Of a DNA stretch of 55,102 nt, positions 8,955-18,582 are shown in pieces. Each line of letters begins with the position of its first letter. Within the stretch, counting starts at the first letter, position 1. Location: contig JAAYXD010000258.1 of the NCBI GenBank assembly GCA_012516065.1, positions 1-55,102 on the forward strand, in the 5' to 3' direction. A model generated the notes under the pieces. The model was given only the letters and a program-made list of their open reading frames with translations. It had not been told where the DNA came from and made no database searches. This DNA comes from Clostridiaceae bacterium (GTDB lineage: Bacteria; Bacillota; Clostridia; DSM-8532). Position numbers and translations under genes: made by a program.

Positions 8955-9781
8955 CAAACCTCTACATGTGTTTGTTCCCGATCATTCACCAGCGCTGGCG
9001 ACGGATTCGACTCCAATGGCACGCTAACCATCTCCGGCGGTACGGTGGAAGTCTGGTCAGCCTCCACAGCAGATAACCAGCCACTGGACGCGGACGGCAC
9101 CATATCTATCACAGGTGGTACCGTTCTGGCCGCAGGGGGCAGCTCAGGCATGTGCATGAGACTCAGCGCCTCTCAGCCCTATGTTACCTTTGGCTCTGGC
9201 GGATCGATGTTTGGCGGACAGGGGTTCGGCAGACCATGGGGAACACCTCCTGCGATGCCGTTCGGAGGCCAGCCCGACTGGCAGCAGTTCACACCTCCGA
9301 CTGGTGCGCCCGGCTGGCAGCAGTTTACACCTCCGACCGGCATGCCCGAAGGACAGCAGTCCATGCCGCCTTCCGGTGAGCTACCGTGCGGAGAGCAGCT
9401 CACTCCTCCATTCGCTGAGGTGTCCGCTGGGGAGCAACCCACATTGCCCTTCAGCGGACTGCCCGGCGGACAGCAACCGACGCCGCCCTTTGGTGAGCCT
9501 GGCGGGCAGCAGTTCACGCCTCCTACAGGAAGGCCCGGTGGATGGCAGGGCGTGCAGCCTCCCGGTGATCAAGGCGGACAGCCTGCAGATGGTCCGATGG
9601 GTGGTCAGATGGGTGGATGGGGCAGCTGGCAGAGCGCGATCCTTTCCGAGGGCAGCGTTGTCACTGTGCAGGACTCCTCGGGCAACATCCTCTATAGTGG
9701 GACTGCCCTGTGCAATGCCGGCTACGTTGTCTTCTCTTCGCCCTCTCTGATCAGCGGGAGCAGCTACTGTCCTATGATATG
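8955..9781 (+). pseudogene. C-terminal part of a carbohydrate-binding beta-helix surface protein with a Pro/Gly/Gln-rich insert
   Basis: Open frame translation gives GDGFDSNGTLTISGGTVEVW, then LDADGTISITGGTVLAAGGSSGM, the repeated asparagine/glycine ladder of Cthe_2159-like carbohydrate-binding domain proteins. The C-terminus VVTVQDSSGNILYSGTAL and VVFSSPSLISGSSY is also family-typical. Between them lies about 130 residues of imperfect repeats of the type GGQQFTPPTG, unusual for the family and resembling a cell-wall or linker segment. The signal peptide and N-terminal domain were removed by IS3 copy B, which ends exactly at 8954. No start codon with a convincing ribosome binding site remains. 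Confidence 0.75.
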
Positions 9782-9991
9782 AGATGGTGAAAAACCTCAA
9801 AAGACCGATAATGGATCTAAATAACATGGTTTGGGGGATGTTGTTAGGGTGTTATCAACTCTTGGGTGCTTCTCTCGGCCAACAGGCAGATTGACACTAG
9901 ACGTCACGGATCGATAGCATTCAAATGGGGCGAACTGATACTCAATCACGCTTTAGGGTTGCCTCTGAGAACGAGGAGCAGAGGGTACGCG

Positions 9992-10666
9992 ATGATTAGT
10001 CTGAGCGACGTCTCAAAAACCTACCGAGGAAAAGGCGTGCCTTTTACAGCGCTCAAAGGCATCAACTTGACCGTCGAAAAGGGCGAGTTTCTGACCATCA
10101 TTGGGCCTTCTGGTGCCGGCAAGTCAACCCTTCTGAACGTCATCGGGTTGCTTGACAGCTTCGATGAAGGAAGCTACACGCTCGACGGCAGGGAAATCGC
10201 TCGCTTAAGAAACAAGGAACTGGCCCAGATCAGGCTGACTCGGTTCGGGTTCGTGTTCCAGTCCTTCTACCTCATCAACCACCTATCTGCAATCGAGAAC
10301 GTAGAGGTGCCACTCGGGTACAGCGGCGTGCCAGCAGCCGAACGCAGACGGCGGAGCGCGGAAGCCCTTGAGCGGGTGGGGTTGGGAGACAAACTGCACA
10401 ACCTCCCTTCTGAGCTGTCTGGCGGTGAACAGCAGAGAGTGGCTATTGCCAGGGCTCTCGTGAACTCCCCAGACGTCATCTTTGCAGATGAGCCCACTGG
10501 AAACCTTGACTCAGAGAACTCAGAGAAGATCATCGAACTGCTCTCCCGGCTAAACAACGATGGCATCACAGTGCTCATGGTAACCCACTCTCCCACCCTG
10601 ATACAGCGCGCGACTAGGATCGTGAAGATCAGGGACGGGAAGATAGAGGGCGACATAGACACCTAA
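9992..10666 (+). CDS. ABC transporter ATP-binding protein, MacB/LolD type
   Basis: This 224-residue ATPase begins MISLSDVSKTYRGKG. Its Walker A is GPSGAGKST, Q-loop FVFQSFYLINHLSAIENVEVP, signature LSGGEQQRVAIARAL, Walker B VIFADEPTGNLDS and H-loop VLMVTHSP. These are hallmarks of the MacB/LolD/FtsE class that pairs with FtsX-type permeases. Two such permeases lie at 12960-15380, with two other genes between. An in-frame extension to 9866 exists but lacks family similarity, so the ATG at 9992 is preferred. It likely energises a lipoprotein or peptide handling complex in the cytoplasmic membrane. Confidence 0.93.
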   Translation: MISLSDVSKTYRGKGVPFTALKGINLTVEKGEFLTIIGPSGAGKSTLLNVIGLLDSFDEGSYTLDGREIARLRNKELAQIRLTRFGFVFQSFYLINHLSAIENVEVPLGYSGVPAAERRRRSAEALERVGLGDKLHNLPSELSGGEQQRVAIARALVNSPDVIFADEPTGNLDSENSEKIIELLSRLNNDGITVLMVTHSPTLIQRATRIVKIRDGKIEGDIDT

Positions 10667-10702
10667 TGAACGCGCACCTGACACGCCCATTGAGGTGATC
10701 GG

Positions 10703-11865
10703 ATGCGACTCGCAGTGATCATAGGTTGTCTAGCACTAGTAATGGTGTCCTGGATGACTCTACTGGACGAGGCCTGCTTTGCTGCTCGTTCTCTCGTGTA
10801 TTTCAGCAGTCCGTCCTGCAGCGACTGCCTCAGAGTACGCGATCTTCTGCGCGATGTCGAGTCACGATATCCCGACATCACCGTCATGGAGATCAGTATC
10901 GCTAATGAAAATGGGCAGATGCTGCTTGAGGAGTATTGCCGCTACTGTGAGGTTAATGAAGATGAGTACGGCCTTGTTCCCACCGTGATTGTGGGCAACA
11001 AGGCACTTGTAGGTTTCAGAACCGTATCGACGTTCATCGAGCAAGCGATCGAGGAGGTCCAAGCCGATACCCCACTGCCGGAGAGTTTCACCGGCATCGC
11101 CGGAGCTGGAGCTATTGACGAGCGGTTTGCCTCCTTCAGCGCTGGGGCTTTACTAGCCGCAGGTTGCGTGGATGGGATCAATCCTTGCGCCATTTCAACA
11201 CTTCTGTTCTTCGTCTCGTACATGGCGTCAACTGGGCAGAGGGGTCGAATGATTCTTGGTGTTGGAGCGCGCTTCACGCTGGGAGTGTTTATCAGCTATA
11301 CGATGATGGGATGGGGCTTGTTCCGACTCTTGGCAGTGGTAGAAGCACTGACAACCGCTGCTCGCTTTCTCTACCCTGCAATGGCTGTGTTGGTTACCGG
11401 ACTTGCGTTCGTTAGTGTCTTTGACTACCGGCGAGTCCGGGGAGCAGGAACTAGTCGGCCTCTCCTGGCACTGCCGATCGGCCTGGTCAGATTAATACGC
11501 CCTACGATAAGGCGGCTCACCAGCTATCGGCTACTGCTGCCCATGTCCTTCGCTGTTGGCTTTGCAGTGTCCCTTATGGAGTTCCTGTGCACCGGGCAGG
11601 TGTACTTCCCACTCTCGTGTTCATCTCTGGGATCAGCGCAATGCGATCAAGAGCCTTGGCGTATTTACTCCTCTACAACGTCGGCTTCATTGCTCCCATG
11701 GTGCTCGTGTTTGTCTGTGCGTGCAAAGCGAGCAGCTCGAAGTTGGTGGAACGCTACTTCACTGCAAAGCGCCGAGGCGTTCAACTCGTGAGGACTGGGC
11801 TGCTTGGGCTCCTGTCCGTCTGTATGTGGGTTCTTAGTGTTAGGCTAGGGCTTTCGGATGGATAG
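10703..11865 (+). pseudogene. Thioredoxin-domain/DsbD (CcdA)-like membrane protein, single-base frameshift
   Basis: An N-terminal membrane anchor or signal (MRLAVIIGCLALVMVSWM) is followed by a thioredoxin-like domain with VYFSSPSCSDCLRVRDLL (CxxC). A CcdA/DsbD-type membrane domain begins GCVDGINPCAISTLLFFVSYM and continues through several hydrophobic helices. Near 11613 one base is missing: the first frame runs out of family character at QVYF, while the next frame carries PTLVFISGISAMRSRALAYL and the last two helices to 11865. Repairing one C restores one continuous protein. This may be a true null allele or a sequence error. The protein would move reducing power across the membrane. Confidence 0.8.
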
Positions 11866-11967
11866 CATGGCTCTAGCCGAGATCTGCCCATTGGATCGGG
11901 GCCGCGTACGCGCTGTAACATCGGCATTTAGCTTTTTCAAAGGTTCGGAGCTAGGAGTGAGCTTGGA

Positions 11968-12960
11968 ATGTGCGCCACTCTCAAGTGGAAGGTCATAGCG
12001 GTGATACTCTTGGTGCTCGGCATTGCCGCGTGTATTGTTCGCTGGACTATGTCGTATAGGATCACCTCCAACCTAGAGAGAGAAGTCGGTTTCCCGCACA
12101 TCTTTTTGACTGATCGTTATACGTCGGAGGAGTTCGTCTCTGAACAGCTTAAGAAGCCGAGAGGTATAGCTGTTGATCAGGATGGACTCGTGTACGTCAG
12201 TGACGAAGAGTTATGTGCCGTTCTCGTGTTCAGTCCCCAAGGAGATCTCGTGCGCAAGATCGGAGGCATAGGCAGTAGGCCGGGTGAGTTTCTCTCTCCC
12301 AAAGGAATAACCATCAACGACAACAGACTGTACCTCGCCGACTACGGCAATCAGCGAATCGTGGTGCTCACCACTGCGGGCGACTTAGTACAAGAGATCA
12401 GCCTTTCGGAACGACAGCTCAATCCACTTGACCTTGCAGTCGTAGAGGACGGCATTTACTTCACTGTCTGGGCTACCAGCGAGGATGTGCACAGGATCTA
12501 CCATGTATCGAATGATGGCCGGATACCGTCCTACGGTAAGCGGCTCCGAGGATATCTCGCAGAGATCGATTCCACCAAGGCCGCCTTCGCAAACGAGCTC
12601 GTCTTTCCTACGGGATCGAGCATGTGGATCAATGGAATGAAAACCAAAGTATGGGCAGAAGCAGGCGAGAACGAGGTATCCCTAGTAGACGGCAAACTGA
12701 CACGTGCGTTTGAGCTGCCGTACAAGTACCAACCGCGGGATTTCGTCTACTCTCCTACTTCTCAGACATACTACTTCATCTCAGGCGCTTATAATGACAT
12801 CGATTGCTTTTCCAAAGACGGAGAGTACCTAGGTACGGTTCTCGACGGTAGCCTTGGGTCCGAAAATAAGCTGGAGTACATTGCCCTAGCTCGGGACGGA
12901 ACGCTGTACTGCACAGCGCCGAATCGTGGAAGCGTGTACAGAGTGAGGCCAGTTCAGTAA
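11968..12960 (+). CDS. Membrane-anchored six-bladed beta-propeller (NHL-like) protein
   Basis: The 330-residue protein has one N-terminal membrane helix (VIAVILLVLGIAACIV) and an extracytoplasmic NHL-type propeller. The blades read LKKPRGIAVDQDGLVYVSD, then GEFLSPKGITINDNRLYLAD with DYGNQRIVVL. Later blades are more diverged, for example YIALARDGTLYCTAPNRG. Its stop overlaps the next gene start (TAATG at 12958-12962), tying it to the FtsX permeases. A ligand-sensing or scaffold role next to the transporter is plausible; no catalytic motif is evident. An AGGAG lies about 11 bp before the start. Confidence 0.85.
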   Translation: MCATLKWKVIAVILLVLGIAACIVRWTMSYRITSNLEREVGFPHIFLTDRYTSEEFVSEQLKKPRGIAVDQDGLVYVSDEELCAVLVFSPQGDLVRKIGGIGSRPGEFLSPKGITINDNRLYLADYGNQRIVVLTTAGDLVQEISLSERQLNPLDLAVVEDGIYFTVWATSEDVHRIYHVSNDGRIPSYGKRLRGYLAEIDSTKAAFANELVFPTGSSMWINGMKTKVWAEAGENEVSLVDGKLTRAFELPYKYQPRDFVYSPTSQTYYFISGAYNDIDCFSKDGEYLGTVLDGSLGSENKLEYIALARDGTLYCTAPNRGSVYRVRPVQ

Positions 12961-14114
12961 TGAGAATTGACCGATTTCGCTATCTCATCAGAAACAGCCT
13001 GAGGTCTATAGGCGGCAATAGGAGTGCCTACGCGACCCTATACGTCGCCAACATCTTAGGCTTGCTCCTCCCATTGTTAGTCTTCGGTTTCTCTGCGTAT
13101 GCATACAGGGACATCACAGACAAGCACCCTATTGATATTGAACGGGTAGCAGTGGTCGGGTTACCGTGGCTGAGACTGGGAGAGGATCTGAAAAGCTCTA
13201 TTCTTAAGGCTATACCTGCTATTGAGGAGTGCTGCGACCAGTTCTCATTCCGGGAACATGCGTTCAGCGAACATGGAAACAAGTATTGCTCAATCACGTT
13301 CGCCGATGCCGATTTCGGTCTCTTCCACAGACTAGACCTAGTCAAAGGATCGCTGATCACTGAAGCTCAGTACAAGAATAGAGACAGAGTCTGCTTGATA
13401 GGTCCAGACTCAGCTGAATCTCTCTTCCCTGACATCGACCCGATCGGGCAACAGATTGCGATACACCACATGAAGTATACAGTCGTTGGAGTGCTAAGGA
13501 GTAGTCTGGGAGATAGTTGCCGCATTATCGTACCCATCACAAGCGCCCAAGCTGCCGAGTTGCGAACTCCTGACACCGTTAGTACCTTTACCCTCCTCAG
13601 GCTCAAAGCCGCCGCAGATAAGGATCAGACCAAGGCTGAGGTGGAACGCTTCTTCGAGACGAATGGGCTTGGAATCAAGCTGCATTGGGCTGCTGATGTT
13701 TTTAAGAAAGATCTGCAAGAAACAGGCGTATTCGTGGCACTCATGACTGCGGTCAGCGTACTCCTAACCGCTCTGGTGGTCGTCAATCTAGGCAGTATAG
13801 TCTACGTGCTAAGCGATGTCGTCAAGAGAGCCATTGCCATCAAGTATGCGATAGGAGCTCCTAGGTCAGCCCTCTTCATGGAACTAGTGATCTCCTTTGT
13901 CGCAGTTGGCCTCGCATCTCTGGTGACCGTCCTAGTTGTCGCGATTCCGATAGCCCTGTTTACTCCGTTTGGAGCTGACCTGCTCGCTGACGGGTGGTTC
14001 CTTCTCGCCTTTCCATCGCTGTTCGTAACCATAGCGTTGTCGGTAGCTGAGGCAGTCGTGCTGACAAGAGGTGCGTTTGGCCGGAGCATTGTTGGTCTGC
14101 TGCGAGGTGAATAG
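12960..14114 (+). CDS. FtsX/MacB-type ABC transporter permease 1
   Basis: This 384-residue permease has an N-terminal helix (residues about 25-45, LYVANILGLLLPLLVFGFSAYAY), a large MacB-PCD-like periplasmic or extracellular domain, and three C-terminal helices. The FtsX core is visible in LSDVVKRAIAIKYAIGAPRS, the characteristic EI(G/A)...R.ALGA-like segment, and SVAEAVVLTRGA. It is translationally coupled to the upstream propeller gene and followed 3 bp later by a second FtsX permease, so the two probably form a heterodimer driven by the ATPase at 9992. Confidence 0.9.
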   Translation: MRIDRFRYLIRNSLRSIGGNRSAYATLYVANILGLLLPLLVFGFSAYAYRDITDKHPIDIERVAVVGLPWLRLGEDLKSSILKAIPAIEECCDQFSFREHAFSEHGNKYCSITFADADFGLFHRLDLVKGSLITEAQYKNRDRVCLIGPDSAESLFPDIDPIGQQIAIHHMKYTVVGVLRSSLGDSCRIIVPITSAQAAELRTPDTVSTFTLLRLKAAADKDQTKAEVERFFETNGLGIKLHWAADVFKKDLQETGVFVALMTAVSVLLTALVVVNLGSIVYVLSDVVKRAIAIKYAIGAPRSALFMELVISFVAVGLASLVTVLVVAIPIALFTPFGADLLADGWFLLAFPSLFVTIALSVAEAVVLTRGAFGRSIVGLLRGE

Positions 14115-14117
14115 GCT

Positions 14118-15380
14118 GTGATGAAGGGGCTCTCATACTCGATATGGCAGGGGTGGCGCGTGTTTTGGAAGGAGCGCAGGAAGTTCTACTTCGTGGCGCT
14201 GGAAGTGACGCTGGCCGTTGCTCTCCTTAGCGTACTACTCACCACGCTGTATTCGATACAGCAGCAAAAGAGCTTGCTGCTGTCATCATCTGAGGAAATG
14301 AACTTCAGGATGAGACTTTCGGTGACTGCTCCGGGACATAGCGGGCCGCCCCTTTCACAGACTGACGTCGCATCCATACAGGATATCTTCGGCGACAAAG
14401 CTGACGTGTGCTTGATCTGCAGCAGGTCATCAGACTGGGCACCGATAAGCTCTGTGTCCAGGCTCATTACGGGTAAGGTGTTCATCCCAGCAGGGGTAGC
14501 AGAGCGAATCCACCTGATATACTCTACAGCGATACCTGAGGGCAAGTACTACGCTTCGGGAAAAGGTGAAAAGCCTCTGCTGTCTGAGGAGTACGTCTGC
14601 GATCTGGAACCAGAGGCTGTTGCGCTGCGGAGCGGAGTCAATAGCGGCCGTCTCAGCAAGCTGGACTGGTCGCCACATGAGTTGTCCACGCTTCTGGCCA
14701 GACACTTGGGGCCGCTTGAGATCATGTACTTAGGCTACCAGGTACTTGGCATCGAGATGCCCACCGAGGAGGATATAATACTGCTTCCGCTGTCCGAATA
14801 TGGAGCCGAGGCCCGGAGCGACGACTTCATGCTAGCAGTGTTCCTCACGAAACAGGACTTCTGCGACAAAGAGATAATGGAGACGGTTCAGTTTGTCGAT
14901 AGCCTGCTCACGAGTCGACACGGAGACCAATTCTCCTATGAATGCTACTCAGGCGTAGAACGGGTGCGTACTCGGATAGAGAACTTGACCATGATAGCGA
15001 CCGCCATGGTGATCGTGACAGTCACCGTCCTGATCATCATCATTCTTGGCCTGGGAGGCATCATGGCCTCGATCGTCAAAAAGATGATGAAGGAGATCGG
15101 CATTCGGCTTTGTCTCGGTGTGGATAGAGAACTCGTTCGGCTCGAGACCCTCCTAGCGACATGCATACCGGCAGTAGTGGGCGGTCTCATCGGTGCTATC
15201 GTGGCGAGATATGCCATGGCCTTTGTGAGCGAAGACATGCTCTTCGTGACGAGTGTGCCGCTCTGGGCTTCCGCTGGTGCCGTCGGTTTTGCCGTACTGG
15301 CCGGAGTACTGGCAGCGCAGATTCCACTACGTCAGCTGGGCAATCTCCATCCCTTGGAGGTGCTGAGAGAGGTGAACTGA
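14118..15380 (+). CDS. FtsX/MacB-type ABC transporter permease 2
   Basis: This 420-residue protein has the same topology: one N-terminal helix (residues about 23-45), a long soluble domain, then three C-terminal helices beginning TMIATAMVIVTVTVLIII. The FtsX signature is ASIVKKMMKEIGIRLCLGVD, and the end is LRQLGNLHPLEVLREVN, the very typical NPxEALRxE-like tail. The start may be the GTG at 14118 or ATG at 14121, behind GAGGTGA. It closes the ABC operon; the next 70 bp lack a gene. Confidence 0.9.
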   Translation: MMKGLSYSIWQGWRVFWKERRKFYFVALEVTLAVALLSVLLTTLYSIQQQKSLLLSSSEEMNFRMRLSVTAPGHSGPPLSQTDVASIQDIFGDKADVCLICSRSSDWAPISSVSRLITGKVFIPAGVAERIHLIYSTAIPEGKYYASGKGEKPLLSEEYVCDLEPEAVALRSGVNSGRLSKLDWSPHELSTLLARHLGPLEIMYLGYQVLGIEMPTEEDIILLPLSEYGAEARSDDFMLAVFLTKQDFCDKEIMETVQFVDSLLTSRHGDQFSYECYSGVERVRTRIENLTMIATAMVIVTVTVLIIIILGLGGIMASIVKKMMKEIGIRLCLGVDRELVRLETLLATCIPAVVGGLIGAIVARYAMAFVSEDMLFVTSVPLWASAGAVGFAVLAGVLAAQIPLRQLGNLHPLEVLREVN

Positions 15381-15450
15381 GCCAACATTAGATAAACGGC
15401 ACCATCCGTGCGACTCCGCTAGGAAACGCAGGTCAATCGCCCATCAGTAG

Positions 15451-15620
15451 TTGGCAGAGATAAGCATGGGCAAGACGGTCATACTCTCAACGCACATCGT
15501 ATCGGACATAGAGGACAGTTGCTACAGGCTGAGTGTCCTTGACCATGGAACGATCCTGTACTCCGGAGGACTGCAAGGTCTGATAGACGTCTCAGCCGGC
15601 AAGGTATGGGAGAAGACTCT
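15451..15620 (+). pseudogene. C-terminal fragment of an ABC-2 type ATPase
   Basis: About 55 residues survive: EISMGKTVILSTHIVSDIED includes the H-switch (STHIVSDIE), and DHGTILYSGGLQGLIDVSAGKVWE is the usual continuation in BcrA/NatA-like ATPases. The Walker motifs are gone and the frame leaves family character after KVWE. It is probably a relic of a second transporter of the same locus. The next 290 bp show nothing recognisable. Confidence 0.7.
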
Positions 15621-15904
15621 GCCACAAGCCTGCTGTTTCTATGTAGCTCCTCGCAGCCCTCCAAGGCGAAGAGTCGCAGTGTGGACCTGGTCACAAGGTA
15701 TCGCCTGCGTTCCAACGAGTCAAGGCGCGACTCCAATGCGTCAATGCGTCCGTGTCCAGCTATAGGCGCGATGGCACAGTCTTCAGGAGGCGCTATGGTG
15801 TCATGCCGAACGTCCCGGCCAAGTGCCAACACACGATCGTCTCCATCCGCTGCGCAGGACTACACCTAGCGGCTATCGAGTAGGTAGTCCGCACAGACAG
15901 AAGG

Positions 15905-16056
15905 TCATGCAGCACCCTTACAAGCGTGTCACGGACCTGTCTGACCTAGATCGGCTGCTCGCGTTGTCGAGCGACTTGCCAGCGTCCGTCAGAATGCAGC
16001 GCTGAGCAAATCATAGCCCTCACCACACCACGGAGTACGGGCCGTTTGACGCCTGC
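15905..16056 (+). pseudogene. IS66 tnpC 3' relic plus degenerate terminal repeat
   Basis: The + strand reads YKRVTDLSDLDRLLALSSDLPASVRMQR before the stop at 16005, almost the same as the - strand relic at 18634-18710 (RVTDLADLDRLLAWSSDLPAF). Downstream, 16041-16056 on the - strand reads GCAGGCGTCAAACGGC, a mutated form of the IS66 tip GTAAGCGTCAAAC. This is the right end of an IS66 copy whose tnpC ran on the + strand. Confidence 0.7.
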
Positions 16057-16460
16057 ACCGGTTTCGGGTCCAGTCTCAGTTCTACCATGTACCTCGCCAT
16101 AGTGTTCGATGTGGTAAAATGGAAGAAACCGAAAGAGAGGGCAGGATCACGGACGGCATCGATGTCGAGGAAGGGCTTGTACAATAGGCTGTTCAACCTT
16201 CAGGCTCAGTGGTATGTGGCGTGAAGTCCACCATCCGAGCGCTCCGCGGGTTGTACACTATCTCACTAGCTAGCGGGAGATCCTGTGGCAGTTTCAATGT
16301 CTAGAGCTATACGTGGATAGCATCTTCGCACTTCGCTCTGCGCTTGACAGACACCGCAGGACTCTCACTTCATCTGGTCTCCGGGGACTGATGAGTCTTC
16401 TGGACCAGAATGTCGAATCCGGTGGACTTAGTGGGATGAAAGCCGAACTGGATCAGGTTT

Positions 16461-16465
16461 GGAGG
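16461..16465 (+). promoter_or_regulatory. Strong Shine-Dalgarno for the Cys-rich peptide
   Basis: TTTGGAGGT places GGAGG 8 bases before the ATG at 16474. This decides the start, because an alternative ATG at 16469 is in another frame and only 3 bases from the motif. Confidence 0.7.
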
Positions 16466-16473
16466 TATATGCA

Positions 16474-16602
16474 ATGCAGGAAGTGCGAGCGGGTCTCCGT
16501 ATCGATGATGGGTTCACCATCGCCGGAGTCGGATTGGGATGCAACTGCGGGTGCCGTAGACCAGGCCTGGGCCTTGGCTGCAATTGCCTATGTGGCTCGT
16601 AG
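16474..16602 (+). CDS. 42-residue Cys-rich peptide, candidate RiPP precursor or metal-binding peptide
   Basis: The gene is shorter than usual annotation limits. The product starts MQEVRAGLRIDDGFTIAGV, continues GLGCNCGC-RRP, then GLGLGCNCLC-GS and stop. Six Cys fall in two near-identical GLGCNCxC blocks. The two blocks use different synonymous codons (TTG-GGA-TGC-AAC-TGC against CTT-GGC-TGC-AAT-TGC), so they were kept at the protein level. The acidic front half and Cys/Gly-rich tail look like leader plus core. A broken peptide-type ABC exporter begins 122 bp downstream, and a thioredoxin/DsbD-like gene lies 4.6 kb upstream. No maturation enzyme is recognisable nearby. A small metallothionein-like peptide is the main alternative. 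Confidence 0.6.
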   Translation: MQEVRAGLRIDDGFTIAGVGLGCNCGCRRPGLGLGCNCLCGS

Positions 16603-16724
16603 ACGGTTGATGCCTTAACCTGAGGTAGAATAACCACTCAGACCGTGCCCACTATTCATCTCAACGATTGAAGGACGATTGGCTTCGGAGTTGTTTTCGG
16701 CCGTCTTGGAGGTGACGGTTGTCC

Positions 16725-18012
16725 ATGAACAAGATCATGAACCAACTGCGCGGCATAAGGTACATATTTGGCATAGTGTGGAAATACGATAAGCTGTATG
16801 TCCCAATGCTGATGCTCGAGACTCTTGTGCGGGGATTTGCACCTTTGGTAAACGTAATAATGCCGAAGTACATCATTGATGAGTTGCTGGGGCAAAAGCA
16901 GGTCAACTTGATATTCACCTATATCGCACTTATGATCCTGCTAAACCTGGCTACCCAGATGACTATGGAGTTCATTAACACTGTCTTCATGAATGTGCAC
17001 ACTGATCGCCTTCAAAACAGGTTCGCGTTTCTTATGGGTGAAAAGATCATGGAGATGGACTACGGGCTGCTGGAGACTCCAAAGACCCATGACATGCGCA
17101 GCAGAGCTGACAGAGTGCACAATGGAAGCGTGAAGTCCGTATTAGGTGCGATTTCCACCATACTTTCGAGCTGCGTTACTGTCACCTCAATCATCTTCAT
17201 TATCGGAACGCTCAGTGTGGCCGTAGTCCTCCTCGTAATGTGCGTGGTCTGCATCACTGCGGTTGCCGAGATGAAGACCAGACGCAAGTACTACGATATG
17301 CATGTCCAACTGGTGCCTACTAACAGAAGACTATCATACCTGATGAGACTCATAAACGATTTCGCCAACGGAAAAGAGATTCGCCTTTTCGGTTTGTCGT
17401 CGTGGCTGCGGAAGAAGAACGAGGACTACTATTGACATATCTCAGAACTGTCTGTACATTGCAGATTTTAGAGATTTCATGAACATCCCAAACGTTGTCG
17501 CCGTTAAGAGGAAGGACGGACGCTCTCCACGTGAGCTACAGGAGCCCTACTATATAGAGTTTGAGAACGTATCGTTCAAATATCCGGGGAGCGATACGTA
17601 CGCGTTGAGGAACATCACTGTGCAGATTGAAAATGGTCAGAAGGTATCAGTGGTCGGGCAGAATGGAGCTGGAAAGACTACGCTCGTGAAGTTGCTGACT
17701 AGGTTATACGATCCGAGCGAGGGGCGTATCTTACTCAATGGAGTAGATATTCGGGAGTTCGATTACGCTGAATACCTGGCGCTTTTCTCTGTCGTTTTTC
17801 AGGATTACAAGATATTTGCATTCAGTTTAAGGGAGAACATCACTCTAGCTGACAGCGACAATTCAGATGAGGAGCTACTTACCGATTCTATCAACAAGAG
17901 CGGGCTGCTCGAGACAATCAACCGACTACCAAAGGGAATGGACACCTCCATATTTAAGATTTTCGACGACAAAGGCACCGAGCTGTCAGGCTTGCGAGCC
18001 ACCTCCAACTAG
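16725..18012 (+). pseudogene. ABC exporter (fused permease-ATPase), internally deleted and 3'-truncated
   Basis: The start ATG follows GGAGGTGA with 9-bp spacing. The first 236 residues hold four or so membrane helices of a peptide/lantibiotic-type exporter (IFGIVWKYDKLYVPMLMLETL, then MPKYIIDELLG). The frame stops at 17435 after KKNEDYY. Family character resumes with NCLYIADFRDFMNIPNVV from about 17440, so roughly 100 residues of the last helices were deleted. The ATPase has YIEFENVSFKYPGS, Walker A GQNGAGKTTL and Q-loop VVFQDYKIFAFSLRENI. It ends at KGTELSG, in the middle of the LSGGQ signature, so Walker B and the H-loop are lost. It cannot function as written. Confidence 0.85.
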
Positions 18013-18582
18013 TCGAGACAAGCGGCATACATGCGGCTATTACGAGGCACAACACGCGTGGGCATAGCAAACAATCTCTCGATAGCGCAACTCTACTGCC
18101 GGAAGATGTCATGAAACCATAGAAATGGCTCGGGAAAAGGGTCGCCAGGTCTAAGGACAGCGCCTTGCTCTCTGAGCTCCACGAGCCTGCCAACAGACTC
18201 CCAGTTGAAGTGTGTTTGGCTCTTTCGGGCTGCGAGGCCCCAACTGCAGCAGCCCGCCCGTTCTTTCGATAGATCGGCAGGCTAGACTGAAGCGTGGTTC
18301 CGAGCTCTCAAGCCATGTATTCAGTACAGATGATCGATCTTCCATCGTGCTCGCTCCTACGCCTCAATATGACCTGCTCGAGCTTGTCTCCGTCGTAGCA
18401 GTGGAAGGTAATAACGCGTTGATCGAAATGCACTCTGCGCTTCTGCTGCCTTAGAGGCAGCCTGTCGAAGGCTGTGAGAGTCTAGCCTCCTGTGCCCATT
18501 GCCATGTCGCTCTATGTCGGCATCAGACACTGTCCCGCATCTGTGATCCTGAATCCGCTGTCCCAAAGCGGCGCGTTCATGA
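18013..18582. other. Decayed stretch without a supportable gene
   Basis: Several short open frames occur on both strands, but none shows a domain, a convincing ribosome binding site or similarity to its neighbours. It lies between the truncated exporter and the IS66 left end at 18583 and is best read as decayed DNA. Confidence 0.5.

Noticed and set aside
9783-9893. 36-residue open frame MVKNLKRPIMDLNNMVWG... considered as a second small peptide
   Set aside because: No ribosome binding site before the ATG, no Cys-rich or leader-core pattern, and no repeat or neighbour that supports translation.
16313-16618. 101-residue open frame overlapping the Cys-rich peptide
   Set aside because: Its first half looks like a helical coding relic (SALDRHRRTLTSSGLRGLMSLL), but after 16470 it is only the shadow of the peptide frame; no domain or ribosome binding site supports it as a gene.
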